DNA of 64,000 nt from Morchella semilibera. Lineage: Eukaryota; Ascomycota; Pezizomycetes; Pezizales; Morchellaceae. The notes below the pieces were generated by a model. It was not told the DNA's origin. It saw only the letters and a list, made by a program, of their open reading frames with translations, and did no database searches. Location of the stretch: NCBI GenBank assembly GCA_009192285.1, contig WBVU01000015.1:1-64000 (forward strand), in the 5' to 3' direction. Shown here piece after piece: positions 58,352 to 64,000 of the stretch (position 1 is its first letter; every line of letters begins with the position of its first letter). The translations under genes and the position numbers were made by a program.

Positions 58352-59368
58352 CTATCCATGATATCTCCGGTTTCTATCGCAAGTAGTGGCCGAACGCAAA
58401 CAATGCTGGCAATTGATTGAACTGAGACGGTCCTCCTTTCCGCTATCCGGGACCCTACACGTCGCTTCCAGCCCGTTCCGCAAACACCTCCGGCAGGGCG
58501 TCTCTCTCGGGAGTGTGGCCGCAAAGCGGCCATCGATGGAGAACTCCTGGTTGAGGTACATGGCCTTTACGGTGCACAGCTTCTTCCCGATGCCGAGTTC
58601 GAGGCCCATCCTCTCCCACTGCTCCGCGCTGGGCTTAATTCCGGGTCGAAGGCGGAGTATGAAATTTGGTTTCGCGGCGGCGGCGGCAGCAGCAGCAGCA
58701 GCAGCGGCGGCGGCGGCAGGGGTGGCCGCAGATTTAGCGGTGGGGGTGGCCGAAGATTTGACGATGGGGGTGGCTACAGATTGAGCGGTGGGGGTGGACG
58801 CAGATTGAGCGGCGGGGATAGGACGGGGAGGGTCTGCGGCCGTAGGAGTTGCTGGTTTGCCGTCCGTACGAGTAGCAGGTGCAGTGACTGTAAGGGTAAC
58901 CTCAGAAGATGATGGTGAAGTAGCAATAGGTGTAACCGATCCAGCAACTGCAGGGACAACTGATCCAGCGGCCAGAGGAATGATTTGTGAGGCAGTCACT
59001 GGTGCGGCAGTCCCAGGGACGACAACCGCAGAGATGACCAGACGTAGTGTGGCTACCTCAGTAGCTGCTGGTGTGGCAACTACAGCGACGAGTGGCTCGA
59101 TAGCACCAGAGACAACCGCTGCAGTACCTACAGGGGCTGCTTCGGCAGCCACATGGATAACCTCCTCTACAGCTGGTTGATCGAGGCGGCGGCGTTTGCG
59201 GGGATGGTTTTCAGAATCAGCATGATGGTGCTGTCCCCTTGCGAAATCTTCGATGATGTCGTCCAGGGCGCTGGAGATGGAGGAGGTGGGGCCCGTGCGA
59301 GCGCGCATTCGCCGGATGGCCTCGAAAAAGCCAGCTTGGAAACGAGGATTTCCAGGGTCGTCGTTCAT
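58352..59368 (-). CDS. Cys-rich protein with Ala/Thr/Pro-rich low-complexity region
   Basis: 338 aa from MNDDPGNPRFQAGFF; upstream in-frame codons up to 59713 look like leader. An N-terminal helix (FFEAIRRMRARTG) and a basic patch (HPRKRRRLD), a likely nuclear signal, come first. Then come about 190 residues of Ala/Thr/Val/Pro-rich sequence with a repeated phrase (AQSVATPIVKSSATPTAKSA) and a run of about 16 Ala. The C-terminal 95 residues are ordered: FILRLRPGIKPSAEQWERMG, FSIDGRFAATLPRETPCRRC and LRNGLEATCRVP, then CQHCLRSATTCD. The Cys pattern (CxxC...C, CxxC...C) is like fungal proteins with paired CxxC modules of unknown function. Not a canonical Zn2Cys6 cluster. Role unknown. Confidence 0.55.
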   Translation of the reverse strand: MNDDPGNPRFQAGFFEAIRRMRARTGPTSSISSALDDIIEDFARGQHHHADSENHPRKRRRLDQPAVEEVIHVAAEAAPVGTAAVVSGAIEPLVAVVATPAATEVATLRLVISAVVVPGTAAPVTASQIIPLAAGSVVPAVAGSVTPIATSPSSSEVTLTVTAPATRTDGKPATPTAADPPRPIPAAQSASTPTAQSVATPIVKSSATPTAKSAATPAAAAAAAAAAAAAAAKPNFILRLRPGIKPSAEQWERMGLELGIGKKLCTVKAMYLNQEFSIDGRFAATLPRETPCRRCLRNGLEATCRVPDSGKEDRLSSINCQHCLRSATTCDRNRRYHG

Positions 59369-60908
59369 GTCTGTAGCGTACTGGGTGATGGATCCAGTAA
59401 AACCTGACGTTGGTTTCGATTCAGTTAGTTGGGACGGTGATGGTTGATAGTGGGGTGGTTTTGTACGTTTGGGGAGCTCGTGGGCAAAGTTTAGATGGAT
59501 ATATACGATGGAGAGGGGTACATGTATTTGGGGGGGGCTCCTGGAAATGCTGCGGCGGTTGGGAGATATTCTGTTTGGGCCCGTGCGTGAATCGCGTTCA
59601 GACCCCCTGCCAGATGCCCGAAAGTCCGAGTGAGAGGTTGTGGCGGAAATACATGTAGTTAAACGACTTGTAGTATACAGCTGGGCGCTTAAAACTTTAG
59701 TCGAAGCTGCCACCGTGTGCTACATTACATCTAAGAAGACGTATATAGATATACCAATATGCAATGTGTAACTTAAAGGGTCCAACCGGCCAGGTATTAG
59801 CAGCGAGTTGTATATACAGTCGTACCTCGCTAATATATCTATCTCGCATCTAGATATCTCGGATCTCTTGCTATCTCGTACAGATTTCAGGGACAGGCAC
59901 TGCCCTAGCTTATCCATCAAAAAAAAAACTATTTACTGTCTCGTATATTTACTATCTCGTAGGGGTTTGGCTAGCTAGCTCCTAGAATACGCTAACGACA
60001 TAACGGGGTGTGTTTGTCCCTATATTCAGATAATTTGCTTTTTTTTTTTGATGTATTGATCACCAACGGACCGGAGAAATTGCTTTTTGTCTCTCATGTT
60101 GAGATTCAGAGACTTTGCCTGTGTTGATACCTATTAGTAACGATTGCAATTGGGGGGGTTGCTTCTCTATCTCCTTCGGTATACGTATTCGGAGGCTCTG
60201 CTTTTTGTCTCTCTCGTAATCACACCCGCAGATACAGCCGCGAGCAGAATAACCCTAGCCCAAACGCCCCGAGGATAGTGGTCTGCAGATTCAAGCCCCA
60301 TCTTGAGGCTGGGTGTTGGCTCAAGGAATTTCCACATCGGCAGCAATCAAACCCTTACCTCGACCACTCATTATCCTTCCCCTAAGCAACTGCATTTTCG
60401 GGTTCTTATGCTGGTAAATTCTACGGTACAATTTGAAAAAGGTAAATTTACCAGGATATGAGGATAAGTCGTCCCATATTGAGAGATCCTTCAAAACGAC
60501 CTTAGTTATCAAAATTTTGCGGTGAACTAGAGCGATATCGGTGAGGAAGGATAAGTCATATGAGGTGTTGGCAGACAGCAGGGGGAGGTAGGAGGAGGCG
60601 GCAGGAGGCGGCGATGGGTAGTGGGGCGCCACACAGAACGGGAGCGAGCAGGGATGGTGTGGCTGTGCGATGATGATATGAGAGTATTTAATGGTTGCAA
60701 GATTGCATTTTATAGATTTATGTACACAATATAGTGAGAAACATATAGTGTGTATATACTTTACAAAGGAAAGGAAACAAATGAGCGAGGCTATGAAAAA
60801 ACAGATGAAAGTCATGATATAAATAAAGCAGCGCCTGGCACCGTATCGGCCCGTAAGTACATGCAGACCATGCCAGTACATTCTCCATCACAGGGAGTGC
60901 ACCCGTCC
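59369..60908. other. Intergenic region with transposon-end-like sequence
   Basis: 1.5 kb. TACATGTA at about 59519 and 59650. From 59817, ACAGTCGTACCTCGCTAATA and the repeated TATCTCG phrases resemble the end of a pogo/Fot1-class element (listed separately). A minus-strand frame at 60321-60881 has one globular-looking part (60321-60560) discussed in findings. Confidence 0.4.
59817..59960. mobile_element. Possible pogo/Fot1-type transposon end
   Basis: ACAGTCGTACCTCGCTAATA followed by at least six spaced TATCTCG units is the style of pogo/Tigger/Fot1 terminal repeats, which start CAGT and contain CCTCG. No transposase frame and no matching opposite end were found nearby, so this would be a solo end or fragment. 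Confidence 0.35.
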
Positions 60909-61394
60909 CTAGACACCTGCTTTACGAGTTCTGGAGGCCTGAGTCGTGGGTCTGAGATCGCGGCTTGAGGCAGCCGATACAATGTATACGAGGATGAAAC
61001 AGAGGTAGAGAATATCGTTATCCGCTGGCTGCGGGCGCGGGTGTGGGTACGCAAGATCCGTATTTAATGACTACATGTAAACAGATCAGTTTGATGCCAG
61101 ATATATAAAGTATGAGGAGTGGGGCCGGCGTAGGGCATAACACTAGACCATTACATTTCCACGCCTTTTTCTCAAATATTTGTAGCCCATAAATGCTAGT
61201 GTAAGAGTTGCGACCAAAAGGCCAGCGGTACTATTAACAGTATTGATTACACCGAAAATATAGCTTTGCTCTTCTCGATTGGCGGTGCGCGGCGCTGTAT
61301 GGAGTGTATCATGAATTCCAGTTACAGAACTAGCAAAAGTACATGTAACTGTCGTTGAAATGGCCGTGGTTGCAATTAATGTTGGGTCTATCAT
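60909..61394 (-). CDS. Two-helix small-protein family, copy 6
   Basis: Two exons: 61394-61155 and 61070-60909, intron 84 nt (donor GTAATG, acceptor ACATGTAG), phase 0; 133 aa. N-terminus rich in Thr/Ser/Ala (MIDPTLIATTAISTTVTCTF), then GIHDTLHTAPRTANREEQSY, helix 1 (TAGLLVATLTLAFMGYKYLR), basic patch (KRRGN) at the junction, an exon-2 linker (HPRPQPADND), helix 2 (ILYLCFILVYIVSAASSRD) and tail LRPTTQASRTRKAGV. The intron acceptor lies inside a TACATGTA palindrome. Orientation opposite to copy 5. No known family recognised; likely a membrane protein with two passes and the basic patch in the cytosol. Confidence 0.65.
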
Positions 61395-61614
61395 GTGTTC
61401 AGAGTATTCAGAGGTGTTGTGGTGGTGTAAGGAATGATAACCCTATCGACTCTTAAGCTGTCAATAGTGGAATTTATATGGAGTTTTCATCCTACGGTTG
61501 AGGGCTACGTTGGTCCGTGCACTACTCGGGCGTAAGATATTCGAGATTCTCCAAATATCTCATAGGATAATAGCAGTCCCCAAGCTCTTGCCACGTCCAG
61601 GTTGCGTACCTGTG
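61395..61614. other. Intergenic spacer upstream of family copy 6
   Basis: Presumed promoter of copy 6. No motif recognised. Confidence 0.3.
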
Positions 61615-61731
61615 CCTTGCAGTGCACCAATCACAAGGCCCAGACAAACGCGGGGTCATCACCTAGGCCAAGTTTTATTAGTGTGGAAATGATCCCGTTT
61701 GTCCGGGCCTTGTGATTGGTGCATCGCAAGG
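61615..61731. mobile_element. Palindromic MITE, family F
   Basis: 117 bp. Left arm CCTTGCAGTGCACCAATCAC then AAGGCCCAGACAAACG; the right arm is complementary with few mismatches (CGTTTGTCCGGGCCTTGTGA then TTGGTGCATCGCAAGG). The core is AT-rich, noncoding. Confidence 0.7.
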
Positions 61732-61976
61732 TACAGCCCAGGGGGCTGTCCTCTAACATACCGAAAAATTGGCTATGATGCGGCGCGTCTTAAAGGTGAC
61801 ATGTCGGTATTTCAACTCCGAATGCTCTTGAACCAATTAGAGCATTGTAATCCAGCCACTTTATTAGTCTTGTCAATGCTGACCCAGGAATTAAATTTAT
61901 ATGGAAGTAAAGCCACACAAAATTTGCTCCTTCTTGGGGGTTAGCATTTTACTGACAGATACCCTTCATTAGATAG

Positions 61977-62116
61977 TTTCGGCACTGGGTTGCTTTGCAA
62001 CTTTTCGCCCAACTTTTGGAAGCGCTAAACGGAAAATGGAAAATTGTTGACCAGAATCTTGCAGCGTTGGCACAGCCACTGCTAAAAGTTGGGTGAAAAG
62101 TTGGAGGTGCCGAAAG
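61977..62116. mobile_element. Palindromic MITE, family G
   Basis: About 140 bp. Left TTTCGGCAC...CAACTTTTCGCCCAACTTTT; right AAAAGTTGGGTGAAAAGTTG then GAGGTGCCGAAA. The left arm has an extra GGGTTGCTTTG. Noncoding. Confidence 0.6.
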
Positions 62117-62218
62117 TCTCTATATATTATGTATGTATGTACTAGAGGTGCGGGTAAGATAATACATGTACTGTTCCACTTCACCAGGTCTTGGCGCTTT
62201 TCACATACTAAAACAGGT

Positions 62219-62361
62219 AAATGGCATCGCTAATAACTTTTCAACAAGACAAGATATCAAGAATCTATGAAGCCAAAATCTTTATCATACCTATACCTAC
62301 AATTTGGCTTCATAGATTTTCGATATCCTGTCTGGTTGAGAAGTTATTCGCAGTGCAATTT
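62219..62361. mobile_element. Long-stem palindromic MITE, family H
   Basis: 143 bp with arms of about 60 bp and a loop of about 20 bp. Left arm AAATGGCATCGCTAATAACT then TTTCAACAAGACAAGATATC; the right arm is complementary at about 85 percent of positions. It could form a near-complete hairpin RNA or cruciform. Confidence 0.7.
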
Positions 62362-62422
62362 ATGTCACCTTTAAGGCGCGCCGCACCATATCTCCGGCCA
62401 GGGATTACCTCCTTGAAGGGTG

Positions 62423-62562
62423 TACCGCAAAATCTCAGTTCGTTCGGACGGTTGCCAAGAGGACAATTTTGAAAAATATCACCCCTTAAAGGAAGAGATC
62501 AGAGCCTTTTACAGCCAACACCGCCCTTGGCAACCGTCCGAACGAACTGAGATTTTGCGGTA
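62423..62562. mobile_element. TA-bounded palindromic MITE, family B copy 2
   Basis: 140 bp. Arms of about 40 bp (TACCGCAAAATCTCAGTTCG then TTCGGACGGTTGCCAAG) are perfectly complementary within this copy. The core resembles copy 1 at 57689, but the arm segment CAGTTCGTTCGGACGG differs from copy 1's GAGCAACTCGGGGAG. TA at both ends. Confidence 0.75.
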
Positions 62563-62628
62563 GATCAGGTCTGCTTATAGCAATTTGGATCTCATATGCA
62601 TAGCGAGAATGGTGGTACTTAAGTATAA

Positions 62629-62758
62629 CTACTCGCAGCAGGTAAGAAGTACCCAAATATGCAAGTCTTGAGATGCAATTCTTATTGGATTAAAAGAGGG
62701 AAATACACCAATTCAGTGCAGCTACATTTTTGGGTACTTGTTACCTGTCGCGAGTAAG
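62629..62758. mobile_element. Palindromic MITE, family I
   Basis: About 130 bp. Left ACTACTCGCAGCAGGTAAGA then AGTACCCAAATATG; right CATTTTTGGGTACTTGTTAC then CTGTCGCGAGTAAGG, an imperfect inverted repeat. Noncoding. Confidence 0.6.
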
Positions 62759-62862
62759 GCCAACCGTTTTAGCAAAGACCAAGACGGAGTTTTCACCCTT
62801 AGTGGTTGCCTAAGCTTCGGTAGGTCGCACAAGCCCTAACCCTGGACTAATTGGTCGCTGAA

Positions 62863-62996
62863 TAGAGCGTTTTGGCAACCAACTTCTGAGTCCAGATTTT
62901 TAGTTCTTGGCGGTCGGTTTTTGGTGTGGATAGCCCGCCAAGAGCTCAAAATTTGGGCTCAAAATTTGAAAATTTGGGTGTTGCCAAAACGCTCTA
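62863..62996. mobile_element. TA-bounded MITE, family J
   Basis: 134 bp with short perfect ends (TAGAGCGTTTTGGCAAC and GTTGCCAAAACGCTCTA). The core carries a second inverted pair (TTCTTGGCGGTCGG against CCCGCCAAGAG). A diverged relative of the core lies at 36.9-37.1 kb. Confidence 0.75.
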
Positions 62997-63009
62997 ATCA
63001 AGAACCACT

Positions 63010-63124
63010 TACAGCGATGGGGAAAATTATTGTAGAAGTATGGTGCAAGTCCTATTGGCTGGGGCAGCCACCTAAACTCTGTTTTTGGGCCCCTGTTTCT
63101 ACAATAATTTTCCCCACCGCTGTA
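63010..63124. mobile_element. TA-bounded MITE, family K copy 1
   Basis: 115 bp. Left TACAGCGATGGGGAAAATTA then TTGTAGAA; right TTCTACAATAATTTTCCCCA then CCGCTGTA. Arms of about 28 bp with one or two mismatches. Same length and core phrase (CCTATTGGC) as copy 2 at 55900. Confidence 0.75.
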
Positions 63125-64000
63125 GACGACCCATCAGCGAGCTTTGCCTGCTATTTTGCCCGTTGCAACGGATGCGGGTGGACGCTCGCTGAGGGGCAAG
63201 CTGGCCTAAGTTGGTAGTGTAGGTCTTGTCTATAAAACTCTAGGGCCCAGCCTTGACAGATCTCGGGACATTAGAAGCAGCATGAAAAAGACGACCCGGA
63301 TAGCCTTTGCCAAACCCTATCCCTGGTTTATAATTAATTTGGGAGCTTGTAATATCATAATATTGTATATGGCGGAAAAAGGCCGAGAGTACACCCATGA
63401 CCAATCTCGTCTCGTCTCGTCTTGTTTTTCTAAAGGTCTCGAGATAACTTGTCCCGTGCCCATCACTAACCCATAGAGTACTGCAAAGTCACTCTGGGGA
63501 CAACGACGAAACTGGTTGAACGACGGACAGGGATTTTTGGCGGACAAAGCACGGGCTCTCAGGCTGGTACTAATCCTGAAACCTGTGTTTTCGTCGTTGC
63601 CCCAGGTTCGTCCTTGCCCCCAAATTGACTTACTCTACGGGCTCTATAAATGTAAGTATCTGTAAAATCAAATTAGTATGGGGAAACGAATCTGCAAATG
63701 AATCCTAAGTTCATTTTGTTGTCTAATATTTCCAACCAGATTCCCAGAGAGAAAGAAAAAGTGTTATCTTCATGAGCGTTGAGCTCTCGCTATATAGGCC
63801 TTGAATAGGTGGCATGTATAGATCTTACCACTTACGCCAATATTCCATATGGTAGTGTACGTATAGTGGCGGACACTCAAAACCGACCCTTAATTAGTTA
63901 AGTTCTAGAAGCTATAGGGAAGTGGTTTTTTTATTTTATTTCGAAATCCCTTCTGTAGGGCTGTTGGGGGTAGGTAACAGAACTATTTTACAGAAGGACT
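63125..64000. other. Terminal intergenic stretch with further inverted repeats
   Basis: No gene supported. A TA-bounded inverted repeat of about 164 bp at 63474-63637 has ends TAGAGTACTGCAAAGTCA and TTGACTTACTCTA, with GGGGACAACGACGAAA paired to TTTCGTCGTTGCCCC inside. At 63948-63998 a short palindrome (CCTTCTGTA...AACAG / TACAGAAGG) reaches the window edge. A (TCTCG) repeat sits at 63405-63420. Confidence 0.5.
63474..63637. mobile_element. TA-bounded inverted-repeat element, family L
   Basis: 164 bp. The terminal TAGAGTA/TACTCTA and the internal GGGGACAACGACGAAA / TTTCGTCGTTGCCCC pair. The two stems are separated by an unpaired asymmetry on the right (TGGGGGCAAGGACGAACC), which looks like an internal duplication. 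Confidence 0.55.

Larger units (their letters stand above)
61773..62400. mobile_element. Larger inverted-repeat unit enclosing two palindromes
   Basis: The sequence TATGATGCGGCGCGTCTTAA then AGGTGACAT (61774-61802) recurs inverted at 62361-62389 (ATGTCACCTTTAAGGCGCGC then CGCACCATA). The two flank about 560 bp that contain families G and H. This may be a composite non-autonomous element or a nested insertion. No ORF of note inside. Confidence 0.5.

Noticed and set aside
1-64000. CRISPR arrays or bacterial operons
   Set aside because: No regularly spaced direct repeats; spliceosomal introns and eukaryotic protein families throughout.

Overview
The window is nuclear DNA of a filamentous ascomycete. 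The genes carry short GT-AG introns (about 44-130 nt, mostly 50-90). Nearly every recognisable protein is a conserved ascomycete housekeeping factor: an APC1/BimE cyclosome subunit, a centrosomin-type MTOC protein like ApsB/Mto1, a SNIP1/Pml1 FHA protein, a Nup37-like nucleoporin and an Nse2 SUMO ligase. Many intergenic inverted-repeat elements and a strong excess of the palindrome TACATGTA suggest a repeat-rich Pezizomycetes-type genome (cup fungi or truffles). That lineage call is inference.

Layout. From 1 to 45 kb single-copy genes alternate with gene-poor stretches. They are: a UBA protein (1.5-4.6 kb); an empty block with a SINE-like fragment (4.6-10.4); a four-helix MARVEL-type membrane protein (10.4-11.1); the MTOC scaffold (13.0-18.5, minus); the FHA splicing factor (19.4-20.4, minus); an Ish1-like protein ending in KDEL (21.8-23.0); APC1 (23.5-29.6, minus), divergent from the Nup37-like gene (30.4-32.4); a PPR-like mitochondrial protein (33.4-36.4, minus); an RSC58-like chromatin protein (38.5-40.9); a small DUF1115-like protein (41.5-41.9, minus), divergent from Nse2 (42.0-43.1).

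From 45 to 64 kb the character changes. This accessory-looking region holds a LEA-like mitochondrial protein, a C2H2 protein, a Cys-rich protein, and at least twelve short palindromic elements, most of them bounded by TA. It also holds a multicopy family of small proteins of 120-145 aa. Four copies have an open two-exon reading frame and two are frameshifted. Each has a Thr/Ala-rich N-terminus, an REEQ-like motif, a membrane helix ending in GYKYL plus a basic patch, an intron at the same codon, and a second exon with another helix (D-x-L-Y). I cannot assign a known family. This array is the best candidate here for an undescribed system.

Three further signals stand out. (1) Sister palindromic elements differ in their arms, yet each copy keeps its own two arms matched. 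(2) TACATGTA occurs about 26 times where roughly one is expected. (3) APC1, the Nup37-like gene and the PPR-like gene carry breaks at homopolymers that introns do not explain. These look like sequence errors in 26.9-35.9 kb rather than decay of essential genes.
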